From assembly GCA_916048095.2 (NCBI GenBank), contig OU696575.1, forward strand, positions 3,877,501-3,941,500: 64,000 nt of DNA, written 5' to 3'. The notes below the pieces were generated by a model that searched no databases, was not told where the DNA came from, and saw only the letters and a list, made by a program, of their open reading frames with translations. The DNA is from Sacculina carcini. Taxonomy: Eukaryota; Arthropoda; Thecostraca; Sacculinidae. This document shows, piece after piece, positions 32,074-45,100 of this stretch (positions within the stretch are counted from its first letter, which is position 1; every line of letters begins with the position of its first letter). Both the position numbers and the translations under genes were made by a program.

Positions 32074-33164
32074 GGATAACAGGCATAGTCAACAGGGACA
32101 ACTGCAAAAACAGGGGGAAAAGTGAGTTTACGGGAAGAGCTGCCGCACATATATACACACACATTTCATATTCAATTATCATGTATTAGGCACTTTGTAT
32201 TGCGCAATCCTGCACATTTTTCTAGAGGTGCGGACGATACAATGTATGACAATTGATGACAATGGAGACTTCGAAAACACAAAAACACACAAACCCACCC
32301 AATACGTGAATAAACCGCAGTAAAAAAACAAATGCGAAATGCAAAGCCCGATGAAAGTGATCAGGTATAAAAGGTATAAATGGTTAATGTAGTGGACACA
32401 AACAAGAACAGACAAGCATACATACATATAAAAACACCAGTACAACTGAATGGACATAGCAAAGCTATCACAAGATTAAAAATTAATAATGAATATTCCA
32501 GTTAAATGAGTTTCTCTTGGTCTTCTGAAACAAGCGTTCTTCAAATCTTCGTCGAATACTTCTATGAAGCGAAATGTTCTCATGGAGCAGAGTATCTAAT
32601 TATATAAACATATATCAACATGCCACGAACACAGGGCGTAACGTGTGCGTGTGAATGGAAAGACTGGATCATACAGATACTGAACACAAGACGAGAATGA
32701 CAGAGATGTTGACCTTTACAAGGTCATATTGTGGCAAGGTTATAGACACAAGTGCAGTGTCGAAACAAATGTGTTTCATATACAATCACGGAATAAACCC
32801 TACGTATTAAGTTGTATTGAATACCAGCTTTGTCCGGTAGCTAGGACAGATTGATACGATACTTCAAGAAGTTTCTATGAGGACCTAGAACAATAATTGA
32901 ATTACTATAGGAAGAGATGCTCAACTCATGTTGTATCAGAACTATGAGAACTGCTTGTGCATGTCATCACATTCAACGCCCTAGTCCACCATACTCAAAA
33001 ATATCTAATTCCAGTACATATAGTCAAGAACTTGCAATTGTGATAATGTATAAAATACATAATAACAGACCAACAACAGATCCATGCGGAACATTAGACC
33101 ACAAATATATTATTTTGACTCTGAATTACACTTAATACAAGTTGGATTCAACTTGTTTTCAACT
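32074..33164. other. Intergenic stretch between ZO and TADA1 repeats
   Basis: No exon or repeat recognised. The minus frame 32179-32457 is hydrophobic but of low complexity and unsupported. Confidence 0.5.
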
Positions 33165-33183
33165 TCAACAAGTATTGTAATAA

Positions 33184-33189
33184 TTTATT
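33184..33189 (-). terminator. Poly(A) signal AATAAA of the ZO gene
   Basis: Minus-strand AATAAA about 220 nt after the ZO stop codon at 33408-33410, so a short 3' UTR ending near 33165 is likely. Confidence 0.6.
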
Positions 33190-33407
33190 CTGGAAGACAA
33201 ACCCGAGTATATGAAAAAATAATATCATTCGAGATGCTACCTTGATACTGCTTGGTCGTGGGATATGTGATTGTCAGTGAATATGAACATGCTATATGAG
33301 TATTTGACCAAGTTGCTGCCTATTCGCAGCTGGGAGAGCAGGTGGCCATTATCACAGAACCAATGTGACACCAGCGGTGAAGCCTCTCTCAGCGCTGCTG
33401 TAACACG

Positions 33408-33765
33408 TCATCTGATGACAGCACAGTCGGCGGGCGGAGCAGCGGCGTCGTGTCGGTCGTGCCCGTTGCTGGACGGCTTTTTGTACAGCTGAAACGCACT
33501 GCCCTGCTGTTCTCGTCGAGCCAAATCGAGCAGTGAACTGGTGGCGACCTCTGGCGGCGTACAAAGTGAACCACCGCCGTTGTTGATGTCGTCGTTGATG
33601 GACAGCGACGGTGGTGAACCACAATCCCCGGCCGTGGAGGAAATATAAGGCGGACGGTAGCTCCTGGGCTTGGGAGGAGGCACCGGTCTGAAATGTTGTT
33701 GTTGTTTGGATTGAGATGGGTGGCCCGTGTCGTTCACCTGCGCCGTAATGCCTAGTTCTAGCCTA
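33408..33765 (-). CDS. TJP1: ZO terminal coding exon
   Basis: Acceptor GTGTGTGGCGTGCAG. Encodes [39 protein letters not shown], then [20 protein letters not shown] and ends [19 protein letters not shown] before a TGA at 33408. Phase fits exactly with the stop. [11 protein letters not shown] resembles the proline motif of vertebrate ZO tails. Confidence 0.88.
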
Positions 33766-36700
33766 CTGCACGCCACACGCACACAAAAGTCACGATCAAT
33801 CAATTTGTGTGAATGAAACACACAAATTGAGCACAATTGAAATTGAGCGAATGAGCACAGTTCGTCGCAGACTCGATGATTTAGATTAGTGATTCCCAGT
33901 CCCTGGGTCACAACGCAAAGTTGGGTAGTCAAAATGTTTTCCTAGGTTGCCAAGAGTGATTGAAAATGAAAAATTTCAAGTAAAATATAGTATTATATTT
34001 AGTAACACTATTGAAATACTAGTATTATTATTCTAATCAGACCATGATTAAAATATAATTATTTGATCATGATTAATTTAAATTATGATTAGAGGCACGG
34101 TCACTACAGATATATATATATATATAATTTGTATATATATGTAGTCTTGGGTCGCGATGCTTGATTTGTGCAATATTTTGAGTCGCTGCCATAAAAAGGT
34201 TGAGAACCACCGATTTGAACGTTAAGTTTGTGAATTTTCCTGCTTAATGCTTCTACTCAAGCTGCTTGACGGCGTATCGCATCAAAACTACATTAGACGT
34301 GTTTATTTATGCATGCAAGACTGTGCGTTTGTGTGTGTGTGTGTGTGTGTACATGCGTATATGTACGTGCATGTGTATGTATCTGTGAATATGTGTGTCT
34401 ACTTGTATTTGTAAACATGTATATAAGTACATGTCTGTGCATGGTATCTGTGTGTATATTTATGCGTACGTGTATGTGCATCTGTGTGTATATGTGAATG
34501 TGTAGGTGTATGCCTATGTGTATGTGAGAGTGTAAATGTATGTATATGTGTAAATGTATGCCTATGTCTATGTGAGAGGTGTAAATGTATGCCTATGTGT
34601 ATGTGAGAGTGTAAATGTATGCATATGTGTATGTGAGAGTGTAAATATATGTATATGTGTATGTGAGAGTGTAAATGTATGTATATGTGTATGTGAGAGT
34701 GTAAATGTAGGTCTATGTGTAAGTGCATGCCTATGTGTATGTGAGAGTGTAAATATATGTATATGTGTATGTGAGAGTGTAAATGTATGTATATGTGTAT
34801 GTGAGAGTGTAAATGTAGGTCTATGTGTATGTGAGAGTGTAAATGTATGTCTATGTGTAAGTGTATGCCTATGTGTATGTGAGAGTGTACGTGTATGTTT
34901 ATGTGTATGCGAGGCATATGTAAGTGTACGTATATGTGTATGTGTAAGTGCGCTAGTTGTGACATTTTTAGCGAGTGCATTACATATGGCATGTTATATG
35001 CTACCTGCATGAGGGTCGTCGCTCGCTAGTGGCTGTGTGTGATGGCGAGATAGGCGCACAATGGCGCTGCTGTGGTTGCTGTTGCAGCGAATACAGCACA
35101 TCACTGGCCTCAGCTCTTCTACTGGCCGCTGTCGAGTCAACAGTGCCGGACAAAGCCAGCGATTGCAGTGGCTCATTACGCGACACAGCGACTCCAAGAG
35201 TGGCCGCCATATTTTCATCCACCTGTGACATCAATGATAAACATATGGACGATGTGCTTTCTGCATGAATAACCACAAAAGGATGGTTCATTTGCATGAC
35301 CTTCTAATATCATTTGTATTTTAATTAAACCGAAATTATTTCCTTACATGTAAATCCAATAGCAAATATTATGGAAGTTTTATAATAAACTATCAATGGG
35401 TAGCCTATATAGGCTAACAAATTTGTCAAAAAATTACTAATTACTAAAAAACAATTGGCAAAAACTTTTCACGGTCTAATACAGATTTTCTCGTCCTGTA
35501 CGAGTTTAGTTGATAAATACGAGCTTAGTTAGTATGTTAAATACACGTGAACGCATGCACAACTCAAGCGAAGTACAAAAACCTGAAAGAGAAAAAATAC
35601 GTAAAGGCAACCACGCAATGATTAAAGCCAAATTATTCATAAAGACATTCACAAACACTACAAACACCCATACCCACATCAATGCGCTGCATAAACTACA
35701 CACAACGTTATAAAAAAACGTACACGCTCTATACAAAATACATCCAATATGCATACACACACATATACCCAGGTACTAAGGCAAGACACAGCGCTATTTA
35801 CCATTGAACGGTGAAGGGAATTCAGTCGCCGGGTGTTGATGTAGTCGTTGAGGTCGGAATACGGCACACTGCCGCTGCTAGGCTGGTAGTGGCGCACTGA
35901 TGAAGCCGTGGAGGACGGCGGTGACTTGAGGGTGGACTCGTGAGGCAGTAGCACCGCGTGAGACGGCGGCTTCACGCGGCGGTCGATGCTTGGAGGTGGT
36001 TGGGGTCGTAGCATGGACGAACACAAAACTGCACTGTCGCCAGCGGTGTGACTGCGGAAGCCATGTGGCAGTGTCTGATGAGCCATCTTAGCGCTGCTAT
36101 TAGCAGTACCGGCCGCCACTGCGTCGCTAGAAGCCGGGGATATGGCAGACTTGACAGTCAACTGTGATGACGCCGGCATGCTGTTCTGTTGTGCCAATAG
36201 AAACACAAGTGCGCACAAACATTCGTTAGCCGTTCGTGTCTTTATGAGGCGTGCCGGACTCAAAGAACGCATAGAGTCTCACAAATGCCAAGGAATTACA
36301 CTATATTATAACAATGGGCACGGAAGATGGACGAATGGAATATACAGAAGTGGTAGTAAAGGATAACAGTATGCTAAAAACGAGAATCAGTCCATATGGC
36401 ATATCAGTGTGAATCAAATACGAAGATATGTCCTTATTACGCAATAAGCGATGTGTCGGTCATATTAACAAAAAAATAGTTGCAGCAATCAGTTCCATTC
36501 GTCTTCTATTTCTACTTTATTGACATTAACTGTTCTTTCTACCAACAAACATGAACTATTCGGTGAAGGTTCTATTGTCATTCGTACACAGTTTACACGT
36601 TCTACTTAATCGTAATCAGTTTTATCTAAGCATAATCAATCTGCACTGCATAATAATTTATGATCGATTACATGTTTATAAAACTGAACAAGTTAAGCTC

Positions 36701-36915
36701 TTAAATGTTGTAGAAGTAGAAGACAATTTTATGAAAACAAAAACAATATGTAGTAGAAGACAGGCGCGCGTGGGACATCGCCGTCCCACGCGCGCCTACA
36801 AGACCACACCACTCAACAACCACACCCGAACACGACTCCTCACACACACATCGCAACACGACACCCGATCACCGCCGCGCGATACCCAGAACGCACCCTG
36901 CAAACGCTGCACTTT

Positions 36916-36951
<36 letters not shown>

Positions 36952-39077
36952 GCACACAAGCATACATACACAATGCGCAAATCACTAAGCCAGCAAATAC
37001 AGTAAGCAAAAACCCATACACAACGAACACCTCTACTACACCAGAACTACAAATGTTGCAGCTTACTGGTTGCAAATGAGCTGCCGGCGGAATAGTCGAT
37101 GCATTCGAACTAGGTGGGAGATTATCGGCAGCGACGCTGGGCTGCGATGAGCTGCGACAAAGTCGTGTCGGCGGCGCCGCGTCGTCGGAGCGGGCAGCAT
37201 CGTCCATGTCGGCGGCGTAAATGGCGGCAGTCGGCGACAAAGGTTCCGTGTCGGAGTCGGCCGTCGAAGAGATGCACGATGTGTGGGCGCTCATGGGAAA
37301 CAAGTAGTCGTCGGTCAAACTCTTCCCCGGCTGTCACGCACACGCACGCACACACAGTATAGTTTGCCGTTTAGGAGCGTAGATAAATGGAACCAATTAG
37401 ACAGCAAAATAGTTGAAGCTAGAAATTTAAGTTCCTTAAAAAATATGTTAGATAAATTATGGAAAAGAGACGGGACAGCACGAGCTTAGCTCATATCCTG
37501 TAGAACAACTAGGTGAGTACAACTAGGTGAGTGAGTACACACACACTTTGTATTACATCAAGACATTTATATCGCGCCTTTCACCCAAAGGTGTCAAAGG
37601 CGCTCACACACATACACGTACAAATGCGCGCGCACAAACAAAAGCAGACTAACAGACATTAGCAGACTAACAGACAATAACAGACACAAGAGAAACGCTT
37701 AGCTATTGTTTGCAATATATAGTAGACCCTCGTTTTACGCGGGGTTTCCCGGTACCTAACCACCGCGTAAAACGAAAATCCGCGTAAAATTCCGCCACTG
37801 AAAGAGCTATAACAAAACGATCATTAGAACCCAAATAATTGTATTATGAATTGGCATAATTAATTGTCATATCGAACAAAATAATACGATAGAAAAATAC
37901 GAAAACAATAAAATACAAACTAAAGAACAAGAAAAAAGAGTGCATGAAATGAATATATGTAGAAGAGGTAGTAGTCTAGTCGGACTCGGCATCATAATTA
38001 GCTGGACAACCACGTTTCTGTAAAAACATAGTGATGGGCTCGGCTAATATTGGATTTTTTATTAAGGCAGTATCTACACACATTTTTTTAAATACTGGGT
38101 TTTTCAATTTTGTTACAAACTTCCCATTTTCATAAAAAAACGCGTAAATTCAAAAACGCGCATAAAAAACAGCGTAAAACAAGGGTCTACTGTATATCAA
38201 ACAAGGAATGTAAAAACCAGATTATAAATATAAATAAACCAAAAATATTATGTATATTTTATTTATACATATTATTATTATAATATTATTAACATCAATA
38301 TTATGGTCAAAATGATAAAAATAATGCATAAGATAATTTTTCGTGTGAACACAGGTATAAACAAACTCAGAACAGAGTTATTCATAATTCACAAGATTAT
38401 TTCGACACTCAAAGTCAAACAATTATCAGAATGTCGGTCTTCAAAAACGTAGAATCGCAGGTGGATGTGCGAAAATATAGCTTCACGAACAGTACGATAG
38501 ATGATTGGAAATTATCAAATGAAATCGTCAACCAGACCACAACACAAATGATAAAAAAGAAGTATGATCTTTGGCAGGCAGGCCCACGACTCATTGACTC
38601 ATTTCTGCAGAAACAACTCGCTGAGAACACACACACACATACATAGTAGGCGAAGAACAAATGTTGAGTGTGATTCTTATAACCCTCATATCCTTATATA
38701 CCCTCTCTCTCTCTCTCTACATCATTTGGGCGGTACATGGGGCCACCGCAGGGTGGTAATAGTACTTGCACTCTTACCATGCTAATGGATTTGCCTGTAA
38801 TTAATAATAAGATTCAATGTTGCAAAGGAACGACCACACGCCGGACTCGAAACGTAAATCATGACCACTGCGTGAGTAATCAGCACACCTTGAATTCGGA
38901 CATCCACACGGGAGCATGTTGGTGTCTGTCGACAATCTCGAGCAGTCTGGAGTACCAGCCGCTGGTGTCGGTCACGGTAATGGTGGCCGTGAACAAGTGC
39001 GACCACGCACGCTCCAGCTTCACACTCTGCTCGTGCAACTTTCGACTCGATTTCAGCGCAGATCTGTGCGCCATACG

Positions 39078-39144
<67 letters not shown>

Positions 39145-42100
39145 GATTGTCCAGTCACAAACCGTGTTGTGTGTGTGTGTGTGTGTGTATGTGTGTGTGT
39201 GTGTGTGTGTATGTGTGTGTGTGGGTGTTTGGTTATTTCGCGCTGATATACCAACTAGATTTCAATATATCAATTTACACACATATGACCACAATCAAAC
39301 ATGCTGATTTAACTATAAAATCATGTTGATGCGACGGCATAGCACATAAATTGAAGTAAGTCGACTAAAACACTACCTCAATTAGAAGGCAATGTTAGGA
39401 GTCCAGAAACTGACACGCATATGAGTAGAATAATATAGGAAAATTATCATCTGGAAAACACTGATAACTTTCGATGTAATGAGCTAGCGTATGTATACTA
39501 TGCGAAACATTCCTGGAATAAGACCAAAATCATTTTTACAATAAAAACATGCAAGTTATTCGCTTTCTCAGAGATAGTGCGTATGCTGCCGACAATTTGA
39601 TGGTCGCACAGCCCCCGAGAGTAGATATTACCACGGTATAACAGTATATGTCTGTGAGAATGAATCAGTGGGTATGGTCGATTCACAACTTCAAGATTAA
39701 GGACTTCCGAAGTGCATGAATCGAACACTTTCAGAAGTGCGGCATTCATTATTGCTTATGATTAGGGCTGTCAAAAGTTAATAAAGTTACTTTTTAATCT
39801 AAAGGTCACTTTTTCATAAGATGCCTAAAACTGCATGAAAAAGTTGTATATGATAATTATTAAAAGGTTATTAGGTTACCAAAATTACTTTTTCGTCGTT
39901 AGGATATTTTTTGCTTTTAGGTTACTTTTCTATTGTAAGGTTAATTTTGCCATATTTTTGTTATTTTGTTACTTGACCACGGGTTTGGTAAATTTTTCCA
40001 GGCATAGAAAATGTATAAAATAGAATAAGAAGGAAAATTGGATGATATATAAGCTCTGAAGATGAAAACATGCTATTTGTTTGGCTGTAAATTTTTTTTC
40101 ATTTGCTTGCTTACGCATGTATATTGCTTACTAAGCTTGCATTTGCTTGCTATTTATTGCCAACTTGTTTGCTATTGCTATTGTATTCTATTCTGTGGTA
40201 CTGGCTAATGTTTATGCTTTTGGATACGCTGGATTGCTTCTCTTTATATTAAGAAATTCACATGAGCCAGAGTACATGTTTGGAGAGCGTGATAATACAA
40301 CATCTTAGCTCTTTATACTCTTACCTGCACACAGTAACAATTGTCAATACGCACGAGACAGTAAATATCATGTGATGTTTGCAGCGTGATACAGTGTCAT
40401 TTTCTCACGGTTGAGCTCAAGAGACGAATCAGTACCCCCTACAGCCATACAGTCAGCAAATTATTCTTACATGTAGACGCGGACACTCACACACGTACTT
40501 TCAGACATATTCACGTACACATAGACATATTTAGGATTGTATTGGGATGCTTTTTGGTGTTTTGTTGTAGAAATCTGGACAAAACATAAGAGGAGAAAAA
40601 GAGCTTTGTGGGCATTAACAAGAATTTAGCCTTTGCGAAGGAGCACATGGATATTTTAGGTTACTTTTTCCTGAAAATAAGGTTACTTTTTTCTATTAAG
40701 GTGTTCTGTTAAGGTTACTTTTATGCTACTTTTTTGATAGCCCTATTTATGATTCAATTGTGGTGTTGTTTGTTCTGCTCGTGTGTTAATATCTTGCTTA
40801 CAATTTCATTGTTTTCTTGGCATTTCACAATTTAATGTGGCATTTTAGCAGTTCTGAACGAATCAGGCTAGAAATAAATGCTTGAGAAAACAAAAACAAA
40901 CAAAACGAAAGACTATTCTGCGCCATGAATGACAACTTCTGAAGCACTGGGAAGTACTACCGAATTACTTTTGAAGTATGAATCGAACGCTTGAAAGTAC
41001 TTCGGAAGCAGAATCGAACAGACTCATTAGTTGTTCAGTAGACGGGACTCACGCACTTGTCAGTCACGTGGGTGGCGCGCACTTGTTTGATCACGTGGCG
41101 CGTGTCGGTGCGCAGTAGCACACAGATGGGACACAACAGGGCGCAATTGAGTCGCTCGACGGCCGTCGGGGTGATGTCAAGCAGTACGTGACGGCGTGAC
41201 TCTTGCTCGACCAGGCGCCGAATCACGCTCAGCCGGATGATAGCCGAGGCAGCCCCACCACCGTTCACCTCTGGCATTCACACACCGACACATTTGTGAA
41301 ATGTAGGTTGGCAAGAGCGGCTAGCTGACATGTCCAGTCAATCAAGTAATCAAGAACAAATCAAGTATCTGAACAATCAGGTAATCAAGAACTTTTACAC
41401 GAGTTGAACTTCACTGGTTTGGTATCTACTAGAATGTTTTATGCGTTAAACGCTGTAAAACACAATACTAGAGTAGTGGGAGACTAGAAACTAAGTTGTG
41501 AGAAAGTTAGAAACAAGATTGAGAAGCACACATTGTTGCGCAGTCACAAATAGTGTGAGAAAGATACAAATGAGGATAAGAAAAATCACGAGAAATAATA
41601 ATAAAAAGAGAAAGGATTGAAAAAAACAGAAGCACTTAACAAACAAAACAAGTATTAAACGCGACAGAAATAGAAAAGAGCGGACGGTGGAAAGAAAGAA
41701 AGACAGGTGAATGAGGCCACACTGACGGGGAGCGCAAAATGACGCCGACTGTTCTGCTAGCAGCCGCTGTCGCGCCACATCAGCCACGCCGCCAAACAAC
41801 ACGACCGGCCGCCGGAACGAACAGGCCGGCGCCAGTGTGACACACTCGTAAGCGACAAACTGCGACGCCTCGCTGCCGTCGACGCCGCCGCCGTCCAGCA
41901 CTGCGTCGTCCCAGTGGTCCTTGCCGAGCGACTTGGAGCGCGCCCGCCGACCGCGGCGTCGGCTGAAAAAACCACTACCTCCGCCGCTGCCCGCGTGACG
42001 CTCCTTCTTGACTACGCTCAACTGTGCCACTGCTAGCTCTTCAGCGCGCGACTTGTTGGGAATGACGCCTTTCTGAGTTTCCTCGTTGCTGCGACCTGTT

Positions 42101-45100
42101 TGCAAGCGTGCGCGGTGAAATACAGCCAGCATAACAAGCACCGCGAAAACATTGAAGCGACAGAGATCAAATGACTTAGCACTAAATCATGGTTACTCTG
42201 TTCAACAGTTCTTAATGATGTTAAGAAAATTTGTTTCCACGTACCCCCTAATTGACCTCTTGTTTACTTGCATATCACACACAGCGACAAGATAATCCAT
42301 CGAAATCACCTATTCGCAGCACATTCCAAGCCCCGACGACGCCCTGGTTCAGTGTGTCGACCACATGGAAGATGTCGCCCCTGCGGAAACTCAGCTCGCA
42401 TTTGCCCGTCTGTTCGTGGTTGAAGTGTACTCTGCACGTCGGTCAATTGGCACACACATATACATAAACATACACACGCATACATACACACACACACATA
42501 CTTTCATACAGTGACTTCAAAAAGTACCACATCTTCAATCTCATTATTTGTTGAGGAATCCTGCTTGCTCAAACCAAAGGTCGGCGACAAAACACACAAA
42601 AACTCCCAGGAGGTGAAATTATCAGTGAAATTCGTTTGCGAGCCATCATTTCTGAACGATTACAGCAGCCTAGACTCTCCGTGTCGGGTCGGAAGTATCG
42701 GACCTAGTCTAGCGCGCGTCAACACAGCATTTCTACCTCACAGGAGCCGCTGTTGTACGCTCAAACACCACAGTCGTGCCTGTTACTGGCCAAGCGCGAA
42801 TCACAATATGCAGACTATTTCAGACGCAATAGAGAGCAGTGGTGCATGAACTTTTTCACCGATTCCTTAGTGAGACAATTCGTAATTTTCATTAACAGCG
42901 CTGGAAAATTAAATAAATTCAGTTGTTCCATCAAATTAAATGAGACTAGATATGTAAACAAAGAAATTCGGATTGATAAAAACACATATTTGTCATGTAC
43001 GACCTTTAATTCCACACTTTGGATATAAGTGAGTGGGGAACCCCTCCGTTCCCCACCAGTGAGGAATTTCCAACAGATATACGGACCATTGCTCCAGAAC
43101 ATCGCCTTGAGTTTGCGTAAAAAATTGAACAAATGCAAGGAAAACATGGACAATTTTAATGCCGGGAAGAAGTAGAGTATTTCATAGAATCATGCTTGAT
43201 AAGATTATTAAACTGCCGTCGTCGCATCTATAATGTCTCTATAGTGTATATCAATGATATATTTGAAGGAGTGAAGTTGTATAAGGCCCTGTTTGCTGAT
43301 GATACAGAATTGATGCAGCATATCAAAACTGGAAATGATTGCAAAAAGCTTCAACAATGACTATGAAAAACACAACTATGAGCGAGTAATTGAGCAGAGC
43401 AAAATGACACGTAATGAAGGCAGGAAAATCATACATTGGCCAAATATTAATATATGATCGGTACAGATGAAACTTCGGCGGTGAAAGAATACACTGTCGA
43501 TAGAGAAACATATAGCAACGTATAGCAAAATAGTGTGTTTAGTACATAAAACCATTACACAAGTGAGAAATGTTTTAAACTTGATGGATTTAGAAACACA
43601 ATGGTAATGATAAATACGATCGAAATAGGAATATGATGTAATTATTTGGTACCCCATAAACAAGTAGAAACATTGGAGAGTGTTCAAATGATAGCAAGAA
43701 AACTAATCGCAGAACTGGAACATTTGAATTATGGAGAAATACTGGAAGAATTAGAAAAAAGAAGAGAAAGGAGACTCAACAAGCAATTCTGAAGTATATA
43801 ACCGCATCGGATGATACATCTTGATACTTCATGAAAAATTATATGCAGCCTAGTGTGAGAAGAGGACACAGCAAACAGCTAGGAAAGACGAGATGTAAAA
43901 AGTTCGGCTTCGAATATAGAAGCGGAGATATATGGGATATAGTAGCTTTTCCAGTGTTCGCACACTTTCAAACCTGTTCTCGAATATCCTGGATTCATTA
44001 TAGCTATGTGAAAAAAATAAAACACAAATGACGTAGTGTCTTTTTGCACACTGTTTAATGCAAATAAATGAAGTTTTTTTCTACGAAAATACACAACATA
44101 GATAAAACCAATATTTTCCTAATTAACTTTTCAAAGCTTCCAGGTTCTCACCCGTAGAAGTGCAGGCACATCTGGTTAAGTACCCCCACACTGCATGGAG
44201 ATCGTGTGCACGCACCTGATGTAGAACGAGTCGCCCAGTTGTGAGGCGACAATATCATTATACAAGTCAGGTCGGTGCTGAACTATCAGATCAACCTGGT
44301 CTTGCAGTGCCAGCAAAAACAACACGGCTTTCTCGCGAGTTACACCCTTCATCTCAGTACCGTTCACCTGTGACCACCAAGACAACATCGCTAACATAAC
44401 AGCATACTCCACATAACGCCCCGGCCCCTGGGTCGCCACCCAATATTGAGTCGCCAAGCATTTTATTGGGTTGCTAAGGATTCGTAGAAAATAAATATGT
44501 TGCCACCGAAATATATTATATATAGTGTAATAATTGAAATATACGACGCCTAGTCTTTGGATTCCAAGCAGACCATGACTAAATTATAAGCATGATTTCA
44601 TCAAAACAGACCATGATTTAATTAGATTACGATTTAAGACATAACATTGCATACAAAGAAAATGTGTACATTTATGTAGGCTTGGGTCGCGATGCTCAAT
44701 TTGTCCAAATTTTTCGGTCACTTCCAGAAAAAACTTAGGAGTCACTGACACGACACACGCGCGCATATACACAATATAAAACAAACGTACACAATATGAA
44801 ATAACACAAGCGCACGAGAACACAAAAACAATTTTTAAGTTTTTAAAAATAGCCAAGACGAGTCGGGCTAATTGTTCATCGGTTAAGCCAATTGACACGA
44901 CACCATATACTTCCCACATAAATAAAAATATTTATAAATAAAACATAAGTATAAATACAATAAATATTTGACATCCGTAGAATATTTGGCAAATGTAGTT
45001 GATTAAATAACTGAAGTAAAAACAACAGATCACAAAGGCGAATGAAATCACAAGTAACTTGTATATAAGGAAAAAAATAAAATTAGAATATGAATAGTTA

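Noticed and set aside
34399-35012. Frames of His/Ile and Cys/Val repeats
   Set aside because: By-products of the 30-bp minisatellite and GT repeats in a ZO intron.
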